Source: JAHEJX01 sp041605955
Lineage (GTDB): Bacteria; Actinomycetota; Acidimicrobiia; Spongiisociales; UBA5794
DNA length: 60,507 nt
Direction: 5' to 3'
Assembly: GCA_041605955.1 (NCBI GenBank)
Contig: JBFIXI010000015.1
Coordinates: forward strand, 1-60,507
Of this stretch, positions 28,055 to 36,876 are shown piece by piece; position 1 is the first letter of the stretch; every line of letters starts with the position of its first letter. The notes below the pieces were generated by a model. That model did not search any database. It was not told the DNA's origin and saw only the letters and a program-made list of their open reading frames with translations. The position numbers and the translations under genes are program-made.

Positions 28055-29973
28055 GACGGCTGATTGCGCTCGGGCTGCTGGCGGTCCTCGTGACCGCAGC
28101 CCCCGTCCGAGCGCAGGAGCAGGCACCCGACCTGCGGATCGACGATGTCGATCAACGCGATTTCCCCACCGTCGTGATCACGGTGACAGTGCCGCAGGAG
28201 ATGAATGGCCTCGATCTCAAGCCGGAGAACTTCTTCGTGTCCGAGGACCAACGCAGCGTGGGTCTCGAGGTGTTCCAGCTGCCCCCGGCCGAGCTGCAGG
28301 TTGCGCTCGTGCTGGATACCTCCGGCAGCATGCGGGGCGGTCCCCTCACGGCCGCCAAGGATGCCGTGACTGGTTTCATCGAGACGATGCCTCCCGATGT
28401 GGAGCTGGCACTCCTCGGCTTTGGGGACAGCGCGGATCTCATCGTGCCCTTCACGACGGATCGTGACGACGTGAGCTCCGGGCTCGCCCGCATCGCCGCA
28501 GGGGGCGAAACGGCGCTGTACGACGGATTGATCGAGGCGGCCGATAGCTTCGGAGAGGCGGGGGACAAGCGGCGCACGATCGTGCTCCTCACTGATGGGG
28601 GCGACACGGTTAGTGAGGCCGATCTCGACGATGCCCTCGTGAGTCTGATCGCATCTGGCGCCCGGCTGCTGATCGTCGAGCTGGATTCGCCGGAAATCGA
28701 CCGCACCACGTTGATTCGGCTAGAGGCGGCCACCGGGGGCACTCTGGTGCCGGCCTCCGATCCGGAAGCACTGGAGGGGATCTATGCCGAAGCGGCCTCT
28801 GACCTCATCAACCAGTACGAGCTCACCTACGAGTCAACGGCGGAGGGTGAGACCGACCTCGTCGTTGCGGTGCGCACCGCCGACGTCGTCGCCCAGGGCT
28901 CCGTGGTGGCGCGGTTCCCAGTGCCTCCGGTCACGCCGGTGGTCGAAATCACCACAGTGGCGCCAACCACGACCACTGAACCTCCGATAGAAGTAGCTGC
29001 CTCCCCAGTGGAAGTGAACCTTCCTTGGTTTGCGACCACGGCCGGCCTCATGGTGGGGGCGGCGTCGGTCTTCCTAGCGGCAACCCTGGTGCTGCTGCTG
29101 TTGGTTCCCAGCCGGCGCCGGGCGATCGAAGCATTAGCGGGAATCGCCGGTCTGGCGCCGCGGCGGGGCCGCCTCAGCGAGCTTGCCAACCGGGCCACCC
29201 TGTTTGCCGAGGACACGTTGCATCGTGGACGCTCTGAAGGGCCGCTGCGGCTCAGGCTGGATCAGGCCGGCCTGAAGATTCGTGAGGGCGAGTTCCTGCT
29301 GGTCGTGTTCGCGTTCGTCTTGGTAGGGGTTGCCGGAGGCTTTCTGTTCGGCAACGTCATTTGGGCGGCGGCGATCGGCGGGCTGATTGTCGGCGGTGCC
29401 TGGGCCGTGATCGCCTGGCTGGGCAATCGCCGGGCCGCGGCATTTCGCATGCAGCTACCAGATTCTCTGCAGCTCATATCCGGTAGCCTCCGCGCCGGTT
29501 TTGGGCTCAACCAAGCCATCACTGCGGCTGCGAGCGAGCAGGATGCGCCATCCAATGAGGAGTTCGCCCGGGCTCAGCTCGAAGTTCACCTGGGTCGCGA
29601 CATCGAAGATGCACTGCGGACGATGGCGGTTCGGGTCCAATCCGAGGATCTGCCTTGGGTGGCCGAGGCTATCGAGATCCACCGCGAGATCGGCGGCGAC
29701 ATTGCCGACCTCCTCGATCAGATCGCGGCTACTGTCCGGGAACGAGAACGAGTGCGCGGCCAGATCGCAGTATTGAGCGCCGAGGGGAAGGTATCGGGGA
29801 TCGTGCTGGTGGCCCTGCCCTTCATCATCGCCGGCGTCACCTTCTCGGTTGCCCCCGACTATCTGGGGGAGCTCACCGGGACCACGCCGGGCCAGATCAT
29901 GCTCGCACTCGGGGCGGGGGCGATGATCATCGGCATCTTCTGGATCCGCCGCATCGTGAGGTTGGAGTTCTGA
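28051..29973 (+). CDS. VWA-TadB fusion: von Willebrand A domain joined to pilus platform protein
   Basis: The 640-residue protein begins with a signal peptide (cleavage near VRAQ, residue 22). A von Willebrand factor A domain follows (about 82-262) with an intact MIDAS: DTSGSM at 89-94, a Thr in GGETALYDG and LTDGGDT. A Thr/Pro linker leads to a membrane helix near 333-358. The C-terminal half is a TadB-type T2SSF platform (about 460-600) with LPDSLQLISGSLRAGFGLNQA and two terminal helices. TadB with TadC forms the inner-membrane base of the pilus. Here an outward-facing metal-binding adhesion-type domain is part of the same chain. GTG overlaps the cpaF stop by 4 bp. Confidence 0.88.
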   Translation: MRRLIALGLLAVLVTAAPVRAQEQAPDLRIDDVDQRDFPTVVITVTVPQEMNGLDLKPENFFVSEDQRSVGLEVFQLPPAELQVALVLDTSGSMRGGPLTAAKDAVTGFIETMPPDVELALLGFGDSADLIVPFTTDRDDVSSGLARIAAGGETALYDGLIEAADSFGEAGDKRRTIVLLTDGGDTVSEADLDDALVSLIASGARLLIVELDSPEIDRTTLIRLEAATGGTLVPASDPEALEGIYAEAASDLINQYELTYESTAEGETDLVVAVRTADVVAQGSVVARFPVPPVTPVVEITTVAPTTTTEPPIEVAASPVEVNLPWFATTAGLMVGAASVFLAATLVLLLLVPSRRRAIEALAGIAGLAPRRGRLSELANRATLFAEDTLHRGRSEGPLRLRLDQAGLKIREGEFLLVVFAFVLVGVAGGFLFGNVIWAAAIGGLIVGGAWAVIAWLGNRRAAAFRMQLPDSLQLISGSLRAGFGLNQAITAAASEQDAPSNEEFARAQLEVHLGRDIEDALRTMAVRVQSEDLPWVAEAIEIHREIGGDIADLLDQIAATVRERERVRGQIAVLSAEGKVSGIVLVALPFIIAGVTFSVAPDYLGELTGTTPGQIMLALGAGAMIIGIFWIRRIVRLEF

Positions 29974-30851
29974 TGCCTATCTACGTGATGCTCGCCGCCG
30001 CTGCCGTCGCCATCTCGCTACCCCTGGCTTGGGTCGCCGTCAGCTCAGGCGATTCTGGAGTGTTCGCCCGCCGCCGCGAGAAAGGCGAGAGGTCGGACGC
30101 CAGCCGATATCTGTTGGACGCACCAGCCGGCGAGCGGCTCTTGATACCTGCGCTCTCGTCGGTGTTGGGTGGGTTGCGGCGGATAACTCCGGCCGGGGTG
30201 CTCGACGCGCTGGATCGCAGAATCGAACTGGCGGGCCTCAAGGTTCGAGGCGAGCTGCTGTTGTTGACGAAGGTCGCCCTGGGGGTGGCCGCCTTCCTGG
30301 GTTGGTGGGAGGCGTTCAATGATCTGATCACGGCCGGGCTGGCCGGTGTAGCCGCGTTTCTGATCCCCGACTCGCTCGTCGGCTCGGTGGCCAAGGAACG
30401 CCAGAGCAAGATCTTGCTGGCACTACCTCAAGTGATCGATCAGCTGCGTATGAGCGTCGAGGCCGGGGTCGGCTTCGAGGCCGCGGTGGGGCGCGCCGCC
30501 AAAGCGGGTACCGGCCCGCTGGCCGAAGAGCTGCGCCACACCATGCAGGAGATGCAGATTGGGGCATCTCGCGCCGAAGCGCTGCGTCACCTGGCCGACC
30601 GTAACGACGTCACCGAGCTGCGGACGTTTGTCGCCGCAGTGACCCAATCCGAGGAGTTCGGTATCCCGGTGGCCCATGTCCTGCGAGTCCAAGCGGACGA
30701 GCTGCGGACGCGCCGCAAGCAGCGAGCCGAAGAACGCGCCATGAAGATCCCGGTGAAGATGGTCTTTCCGCTGGTCCTGTGCGTATTCCCCGCACTGATG
30801 ATCGTGCTGCTGGGGCCGGCGGGGCTGCGGATCGTGGATGCACTGCTATGA
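29973..30851 (+). CDS. tadC: TadC pilus platform protein
   Basis: The 292-residue membrane protein has an N-terminal helix and a T2SSF domain (about 130-260) with LPQVIDQLRMSVEAGVGFEAAV and a terminal pair of helices with KMVFPLVLCVFPALMI. It partners with TadB in the inner-membrane platform. ATG at 29973 shares one base with the preceding stop (TGATG); the in-frame ORF upstream of that runs inside the tadB gene and is not used. Confidence 0.9.
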   Translation: MPIYVMLAAAAVAISLPLAWVAVSSGDSGVFARRREKGERSDASRYLLDAPAGERLLIPALSSVLGGLRRITPAGVLDALDRRIELAGLKVRGELLLLTKVALGVAAFLGWWEAFNDLITAGLAGVAAFLIPDSLVGSVAKERQSKILLALPQVIDQLRMSVEAGVGFEAAVGRAAKAGTGPLAEELRHTMQEMQIGASRAEALRHLADRNDVTELRTFVAAVTQSEEFGIPVAHVLRVQADELRTRRKQRAEERAMKIPVKMVFPLVLCVFPALMIVLLGPAGLRIVDALL

Positions 30852-31852
30852 GCAATCCCATAGTCAAGCCTCCGGGGACCGAGGTCGGCGGAATCGCTCG
30901 TTCGATCAACACGATTATCGATACCGGTGTCACCGACACTGCGCCCCACTACGTCATTCCCACCGGGTTCGAGCCGCTCGATTCTGCTCTCGACGGGGGT
31001 TTCCGCACCAGCGACCTGATTCTGGTGGGCGGGCTTCCCGGGATCGGCAAGACGGTGGCGACCCTGCAGTGGGCCCGCCATATCGCTGCAGTCGGGCTTC
31101 CTGTCGTCTACGCCTGCTACGAGCACGACGAGGCGTCGCTGTTCAGCCGGCTGTTGCTCGCTGAGATCGGAGATCTGGCCCAGACGAGTGGCGATGCCAC
31201 ATCCTCCGAGGTGCGGCGAGCTGCCATCGAGGCCGGCACCGACCCTTCGGCTTTCAACGAAATCGCTCGGGGCAGCCTCGTGATGCGCGCCGCCAAGGCG
31301 CGCATGCAGTCCTATGGCGACCAGCTGCTGCTGTCGTCGGCGTCGCCGGCCGATCTCGACGTTGCCGCGCTCGACCAGCTTCTCGAAGAGCGTGGCGGCG
31401 ACACTGCCGTGCTCGTAGTCGATCACTTGCAGAAGGTGAGCTCAGTAGCCGGCACCGAGGTCACCGTCGAGGAGATCGCAGTCGAGTTGAAGTCGATTGC
31501 GATGCGCCACGGCATCGCAGTCATCGCCGTCATAGGGGCGGCGGCAGGCGCCCTCGGGCTGCGCCGGCTACGGCTGCAGCACCTCCAGGATGCAGACGGA
31601 GTCGGCTACGAGGCGGATTTGGTCATCATGCTCAACGACAAGATCACCGCGGTATCGAAACGGCATACTGCATTCGACGTGATGCGCGCTGACGACTTCC
31701 GCAGCCAGGTCGTGTTTTCGATCGAGAAGAACCGTAACGGTCCTTCCGGCATCAATCTGGAGTACCGCAAGGACTTCGCCCACTACCGCTTCGACCCGCA
31801 CGGCAGCGTCTTGGAAGAGCAGCTCATCGACGGGGTCATGATCACGGAATGA
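30848..31852 (+). CDS. DnaB-type (RecA-fold) ATPase at the end of the Tad operon
   Basis: The 334-residue protein matches the C-terminal ATPase domain of replicative helicase DnaB: Walker A GLPGIGKT near residue 61, Walker B TAVLVVDHLQKV near 193, ADLVIMLN, and the arginine-finger strand EKNRNGPSGINLEYR. The DnaB N-terminal domain that binds primase and loader is absent; instead there is a short stretch. It overlaps tadC by 4 bp (ATGA), so it is co-translated with the pilus genes. A second motor, a regulator or a KaiC-like role are all possible; none is demonstrated. Confidence 0.85.
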   Translation: MSNPIVKPPGTEVGGIARSINTIIDTGVTDTAPHYVIPTGFEPLDSALDGGFRTSDLILVGGLPGIGKTVATLQWARHIAAVGLPVVYACYEHDEASLFSRLLLAEIGDLAQTSGDATSSEVRRAAIEAGTDPSAFNEIARGSLVMRAAKARMQSYGDQLLLSSASPADLDVAALDQLLEERGGDTAVLVVDHLQKVSSVAGTEVTVEEIAVELKSIAMRHGIAVIAVIGAAAGALGLRRLRLQHLQDADGVGYEADLVIMLNDKITAVSKRHTAFDVMRADDFRSQVVFSIEKNRNGPSGINLEYRKDFAHYRFDPHGSVLEEQLIDGVMITE

Positions 31853-31931
31853 AGCCCTCAGCGCCTCTTCCTCGAGGTCTGTGATCTTTCAGGGGCGCCA
31901 CTAACTGATGGTGCAGCGGCGTCGCCGCTCC

Positions 31932-33692
31932 TCACCTGATCACCATGATCACCGCGCCGCGGGCGACGGTATCGCCGGGTTGGACCCGTAAATCGACGAT
32001 CTCGCCGGCCACCGGGGCATTGATCTCGTTCTCCATCTTCATCGCCTCGAGCACGCAGATCGGCTCGCCAGCATCCACGTCGGAACCGGCGGCCTTGTGA
32101 ACTTTGACGATCGTCCCCTGCATCGGCGCGGTGACCACCCCCTCGCCCTCGGCCGGAGCGGTCTGCCTTTCCAGCTTGGGAGCGCGCCGACGAGGTGCGA
32201 CTCGCTGCCCGGAGCTCTGCGCTCCAGCCATCACCGGTGCCCAATAGCGCACGACGAAGCGACGTCCTCCCACCTCGACGGTCATTGAGCGTTCTTCGAG
32301 CTCCTCGTCTGCCGGAGTTGCCTCGGTCGTCTTCTTGGCGAGCCCGGAGAAGTCGAGCCGGTCGGCGATGAAGGTGGTCCAGTAGCTGCCCTCGCGAAAC
32401 TCTTGCGTGGCGAGAATCTGCAGTAGGGCGCTGATCGTGGTCTCCACGCCCGAGATCCTGAAGCTCTCCAGTGCGCGGCGCCCCCGGGCCATGGCCTCGT
32501 CGCGGTCGCGGCCCCACACGATGAGCTTGGCGATGAGGTTGTCGTAATACTGACTGATCGCCGCCCCCGCCTTCACGCCGCTATCGACGCGAATCCCCAG
32601 ACCGGACGGCTCCCGATATTCCACTATGTCGCCCGGCGTGGGTAGGAAACCGGCGGCCGGATCTTCGGCATTGATGCGGAATTCGATGGCGTGGCCGGTC
32701 GCAGGCGGCGTGTTGTCGAAGGAGAGCTTCTCCCCGGCGGCTACCAGCAGTTGTTCCTTTACCAGGTCGATGCCGGTCACCATCTCGGTGATGGTGTGTT
32801 CCACCTGGATCCGAGTGTTCATCTCGAGGAAGTAAAAGCGGCCGCCCGAATCTACGAGGAACTCGACGGTGCCGGCATTCACGTAATCGGCCGCGACGGC
32901 GACTGCCAACGCGGCCTCGCCGATGTCGGCTCGCTGGCGATCGGTGAGAGTGACGGCGGGAGTCTCTTCGATGAGCTTCTGGTGGCGGCGCTGGATGCTG
33001 CAGTCGCGCTCGCCGAGGAATGCCGCGTTGCCATGGGTGTCGGCGATGATCTGCGCCTCGATGTGCCGCGGCTTGTCGAGATAGCGCTCGATGTACACCT
33101 CGGGGTTGCCGAACCATGCATCTGCTTCGCGTTGGGCGCTCTCGAAAGCCGACTTCAGCTCGCTGGTGGCGCGCACCACTTTGAGACCCTTGCCGCCGCC
33201 CCCGTGGGCTGCCTTGATCGCAATGGGTAGACCGTGGGCGTCGGCGAATGCGGTCACCTCGTCGATGGATTGCAGCGGCTCCGTGGTGCCCGGCACGCTG
33301 TCCACCCCGGCCGCCTCGGCGGCCTTGCGTGACGCGATCTTGTCGCCCATGGTGGCGATCGACTTGGGGGAGGGGCCGACCCAGACCAGTTCGGCGTCGA
33401 TCACAGCTTGAGCGAACCGGGCGTTCTCCGCCAGGAATCCGTAGCCGGGATGGACTGCCTCCGCGCGCGATGCGGCGGCGATTTCGAGAATTCGTGAGAT
33501 GTTGAGGTACGACTCGGCGGCCGGTGCTCCGCCGACGTTCCACGCCTCGTCGGCCAGCTCGACGTGAACTGCGTCCCGGTCGAGCTCCGAGTAGATCGCG
33601 ATGGCGCGCAGCCCGAGTTCGCGAGCCGCCCGAATCACCCGGACGGCGATCTCGCCTCGATTCGCGATGAGTACCGAATTCACCTGGGGCAT
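31932..33692 (-). CDS. Acyl-CoA carboxylase alpha chain (biotin carboxylase + BCCP)
   Basis: The 586-residue chain has the biotin carboxylase domain (about 1-450; LIANRGEIAVRVIRAA, GGGGKGLK ATP-grasp loop, EMNTRIQVEHTITE), a linker, and a C-terminal biotin carrier domain with the attachment site EAMKMEN (lysine near residue 552). It carboxylates biotin with bicarbonate and ATP and delivers it to the carboxyltransferase at 33720. The two genes are 27 bp apart on the same strand. Sets like this make malonyl-, methylmalonyl- or longer acyl-CoAs in actinobacteria. Confidence 0.95.
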   Translation of the reverse strand: MPQVNSVLIANRGEIAVRVIRAARELGLRAIAIYSELDRDAVHVELADEAWNVGGAPAAESYLNISRILEIAAASRAEAVHPGYGFLAENARFAQAVIDAELVWVGPSPKSIATMGDKIASRKAAEAAGVDSVPGTTEPLQSIDEVTAFADAHGLPIAIKAAHGGGGKGLKVVRATSELKSAFESAQREADAWFGNPEVYIERYLDKPRHIEAQIIADTHGNAAFLGERDCSIQRRHQKLIEETPAVTLTDRQRADIGEAALAVAVAADYVNAGTVEFLVDSGGRFYFLEMNTRIQVEHTITEMVTGIDLVKEQLLVAAGEKLSFDNTPPATGHAIEFRINAEDPAAGFLPTPGDIVEYREPSGLGIRVDSGVKAGAAISQYYDNLIAKLIVWGRDRDEAMARGRRALESFRISGVETTISALLQILATQEFREGSYWTTFIADRLDFSGLAKKTTEATPADEELEERSMTVEVGGRRFVVRYWAPVMAGAQSSGQRVAPRRRAPKLERQTAPAEGEGVVTAPMQGTIVKVHKAAGSDVDAGEPICVLEAMKMENEINAPVAGEIVDLRVQPGDTVARGAVIMVIR

Positions 33693-33719
33693 CCTAGAAA
33701 GATCGGGGTCGCGGCCAAC

Positions 33720-35270
33720 TCACAGCGGGATGTTGCCGTGCTTACGAGGTGCCAGCGCCTCCCGCTTCGTGCGCAGCATGTCGAGCGACCGGATCAACCG
33801 TGCCCGCGTGTCGCGAGGCTCGATCACTTCGTCTACCAGGCCTCGCTCTGCGGCCGTGTAGGGGTTGTTGAAGCGCTTCTCGTACTCCGTGATCAGCTCG
33901 GCGCGTTTGGCATCCGGATCGGCGGCCTCGGAGATCTGGCGCCGATGGATCACGTTGACGGCCCCCTGAGCTCCCATCACGGCGATCTCCGCCGTGGGCC
34001 AGGCGAACACCGAGTCGGCCCGCAGCGCCCGCGAGTTCATGACAACGTACGCGCCACCGTAGGCCTTACGGGTGATCACCGTCAGTTTCGGCACCGTCGC
34101 CTCGGCGTAGGCGTACAGAAGCTTGGCGCCGTGGCGGATTATGCCGTTGTGCTCCTGATCGATACCGGGCAGGAATCCGGGGACGTCCACGAAGCTGACG
34201 AGCGGGATGTTGAAGGCGTCGCAAAACCGGATGAACCGGGCCGCTTTGACCGAGGCGTCGATGTTCAGTGTGCCCGCCAGGACTGCCGGTTGGTTGCCGA
34301 CGATGCCGACGGTATAACCGTCCAGGCGGGCGAAGCCCACCACGATGTTCTGAGCGAAGTGCTCGTGTACCTGATAAAACTCGCCGTCGTCGACCACCAG
34401 CTCGACGACGCTCACCATGTCGTAGGGCTGATTGGTCGAGTCCGGAATGATCTCGGTGAGATCCTCTTCAGCCCGGTCGGGACGATCCATCGGGGTGAAG
34501 TACGGAGGCACTTCCATGTTGTTCAACGGTAAGAACGACAATAGGTAGCGCACCTCCTCGAGTGCCGCCCTGCCGCTGGCGGACACGAAGTGAGTCACTC
34601 CAGACACGGACCCATGAGCCGATGCTCCGCCGAGCTCCTCGAAGCTGACCTCCTCGCCGGTGACGGCTTTGATGACGTCGGGGCCGGTGATGAAGAGGTG
34701 GGAGGTGTCCGCCACCTGATAGACGAAGTCCGTGATGGCAGGCGAGTAGACCGCCCCACCGGCGCACGGGCCCATGATCACCGAGATCTGCGGAATGACC
34801 CCCGAGGCGCGCACGTTGCGCTCGAATATGCGCCCGTAGCCGTCCAACGCGACGACCCCCTCCTGGATACGGGCACCACCACTGTCCTTTATACCGATCA
34901 AGGGGGCCCCGGTTCTCATCGCCAGGTCCATGACCTTGCAGATCTTGTCGGCCACGACCTCGCCGAGCGAACCGCCGAACTGAGTGAAGTCCTCGGCAAA
35001 GACGAACACGTGGCGCCCGTCGACGGTGCCGTGGCCGGTGACTACTGCGTCTCCCGCCGGCCGCCGATTCTCGAGCCCGAAGCCGGTCGCCTGGTGGCGG
35101 GCAAACAAGTCGAACTCCTGGAAACTACCCTTGTCCAGCAGCAGCTTGATCCGCTCGCGAGCCGTCAGCTTTCCCAAGTCGTGTTGTCGATCAACCGCCC
35201 GCTGATTGGACGGCGTAAGCGCCTCCGTCCGCAGGCGGCGCAGCTTCTCGATCTTCTCGTCGGTGCTCAC
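33720..35270 (-). CDS. pccB: Acyl-CoA carboxylase beta chain (carboxyltransferase)
   Basis: The 516-residue carboxyltransferase moves the carboxyl group from biotin to acyl-CoA. Both oxyanion-hole regions are clear: GIKDSGGARIQEGV with MGPCAGGAVYSP, and DVPGFLPG with RKAYGGAYVVM and AWPTAEIAVMGAQGAV. It is closest in pattern to propionyl-CoA carboxylase beta chains. The specificity position, Asp422 in Streptomyces PccB, is in GGAY-V-VM here, so Val replaces Asp, and the acyl preference is open. It starts 108 bp from the divergent biotin ligase gene, and the alpha chain gene follows. Confidence 0.93.
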   Translation of the reverse strand: MSTDEKIEKLRRLRTEALTPSNQRAVDRQHDLGKLTARERIKLLLDKGSFQEFDLFARHQATGFGLENRRPAGDAVVTGHGTVDGRHVFVFAEDFTQFGGSLGEVVADKICKVMDLAMRTGAPLIGIKDSGGARIQEGVVALDGYGRIFERNVRASGVIPQISVIMGPCAGGAVYSPAITDFVYQVADTSHLFITGPDVIKAVTGEEVSFEELGGASAHGSVSGVTHFVSASGRAALEEVRYLLSFLPLNNMEVPPYFTPMDRPDRAEEDLTEIIPDSTNQPYDMVSVVELVVDDGEFYQVHEHFAQNIVVGFARLDGYTVGIVGNQPAVLAGTLNIDASVKAARFIRFCDAFNIPLVSFVDVPGFLPGIDQEHNGIIRHGAKLLYAYAEATVPKLTVITRKAYGGAYVVMNSRALRADSVFAWPTAEIAVMGAQGAVNVIHRRQISEAADPDAKRAELITEYEKRFNNPYTAAERGLVDEVIEPRDTRARLIRSLDMLRTKREALAPRKHGNIPL

Positions 35271-35378
35271 ATCGTCCCCTCCGGTCGGGCCAGCAGGCTC
35301 GTAACAGCGTCGCAGGTTCGACGCAGTAGGCTCGGGCGGTAGCCCTTCCGTCTCACTTTTGACTCACGAACCATCCGG

Positions 35379-36104
35379 ATGGATACACCATACGTCACCC
35401 ACATCGAGGAACGAGTCCACTCGACCCAGGATTTCGCGCGCACTCAGCATGAGTTGGCCAGAAACGGCAAACCCACGTTGGTGATCGCTCACCGTCAGGA
35501 CTCCGGGCGCGGCCGGCACGGCAACCCATGGTGGAGCCCTACGCGGGCGATGTTTGCCTCCTTGGCGGTGACGGCACCTGACATCGAGGCCGTCACGTTG
35601 GTGCCACTGGTCGCCGGGTTGGCCGCTCACGACGCCATCGAGTCGCAGCTCGGCGTGACGACTGCGCTCAAGTGGCCCAATGACGTGTTGATCGCAGAGA
35701 CGAAGGTGGGAGGCATACTCGTCGAGCGGGGCAACGGCACCATGGTGATCGGAGGGGGCATAAACCTGTGGTGGCCCGACGCCCCGTCGGGCGCGGGGGC
35801 CCTTCTCGACCACGATCCGGGCGCAGCGGCCGCGGTCGATCTTGCACAGGACTGGGCGCAGCGCCTCCTCGAGGGGCTGCGAGACCTCCCAACGAGCTTC
35901 GACCGCACCCGATACGTCGCCGTCTGCAGCTCGATTGGGCGCACCATCACCTGGCAGCCGGCAGGTACCGGTAAGGCGATCGGAATCACCGCAGACGGTG
36001 GGCTGATCGTCGCCACGGAAACGGGCCAGAGCACTTTGCACGCCGGCGAGGTGAGCCACGTGCGACCAGCTACGATGCCGGCCGACGACCGCGGGTCGAC
36101 ATAG
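35379..36104 (+). CDS. birA: Biotin protein ligase
   Basis: The 241-residue enzyme biotinylates the lysine of the carrier domain encoded at 31932. Motifs of the catalytic domain are HSTQDFAR, the biotinoyl-AMP loop DSGRGRHGNPWWSP, LKWPNDVL and KVGGILVE. There is no N-terminal DNA-binding domain, so it is a monofunctional ligase rather than a BirA repressor. It is divergent from the carboxylase genes it serves, and is followed after 10 bp by the hydrolase gene. Confidence 0.94.
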   Translation: MDTPYVTHIEERVHSTQDFARTQHELARNGKPTLVIAHRQDSGRGRHGNPWWSPTRAMFASLAVTAPDIEAVTLVPLVAGLAAHDAIESQLGVTTALKWPNDVLIAETKVGGILVERGNGTMVIGGGINLWWPDAPSGAGALLDHDPGAAAAVDLAQDWAQRLLEGLRDLPTSFDRTRYVAVCSSIGRTITWQPAGTGKAIGITADGGLIVATETGQSTLHAGEVSHVRPATMPADDRGST

Positions 36105-36114
36105 AGGTGGCCAG

Positions 36115-36876
36115 TTGAGCGTGCTCAAGGGTGAAGGAACTCACCCGATTCTCTTCGAAACGGCGAGCGTGCCGGTGCGCGCTCGCACACATACGACCTA
36201 CCGCGCCCGCCCCGATCTTGCCGGAGCTTGGCCGACGGTGATGCTGGTGGGGGGCGCCAAGGGGTTGTCCTCGCCGCTGCGCGATCTGTGTCGGCGCCTG
36301 GCCCGTCACGGATTCGCCGCAGTCGCCCCCGACCTCTATTCGGGTCGAGCTGTGCCCCGCAATCGTGCCGATGCTGCCCGTGCCTTCGCCCAACTCGACC
36401 GGCGCGACATCGTGCGGGTTCTCGACGACGTAGGGGACTATCTAGCCGCCGGCCTTGGTCCCTGGGACACCGACGATGAGGGATTCGGGATAGTGGCGAT
36501 GCAGGATGGGGCGGTGTGGGGCCTACGGGCAGCCGGCGCCTTCGACTCACCGCTCGTGTTGATGGCTCCCAACCTGCGAGAGCCCTCTTCGGGCCTGGAT
36601 GCGGAGTTCAAGCCCCTGCCTCCACCGCCCGGGGTGCTCGATGAGCTCCCCGGCTTTCTCGAGCCGCTGCTTGGATTGATTGGACGTGATGACGAGCTCT
36701 CGCCGCTCGAGGACGTAATGGCGGCGCGAGAAGCAGCTCCGCACGCCCAGTGGGTCATTTACGACGGGCTCGGCCACGACTTCTTGGACGACAATGAGCC
36801 CGGTTTCGACCAGCGGGCGTTCGCCGACGCCTTCGACCGCACCGTCGATTTCCTGACCAAGAATCTGACGGTCTAG
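36115..36876 (+). CDS. Dienelactone-hydrolase-like protein with altered nucleophile site
   Basis: The 253-residue protein has the alpha/beta-hydrolase pattern of the dienelactone hydrolase family: VMLVGGAKGLSSPLRDLCRRLARHGFAAVAPDLYSG, then GFGIVAMQDGAV, a late acidic loop and YDGLGHDFLDD with the candidate His. The usual nucleophile elbow GxCxGG or GxSxGG is replaced by MQDGA, so the enzyme may be inactive or use Asp. The TTG start at 36115 follows GAGGTGG. It probably shares a transcript with birA. Its stop interlocks with the next convergent gene. Confidence 0.72.
   Translation: MSVLKGEGTHPILFETASVPVRARTHTTYRARPDLAGAWPTVMLVGGAKGLSSPLRDLCRRLARHGFAAVAPDLYSGRAVPRNRADAARAFAQLDRRDIVRVLDDVGDYLAAGLGPWDTDDEGFGIVAMQDGAVWGLRAAGAFDSPLVLMAPNLREPSSGLDAEFKPLPPPPGVLDELPGFLEPLLGLIGRDDELSPLEDVMAAREAAPHAQWVIYDGLGHDFLDDNEPGFDQRAFADAFDRTVDFLTKNLTV

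Noticed and set aside
31853..31931. GCGGCGTCGCCGC as a terminator
   Set aside because: The loop is only one to three bases and there is no T-tract.
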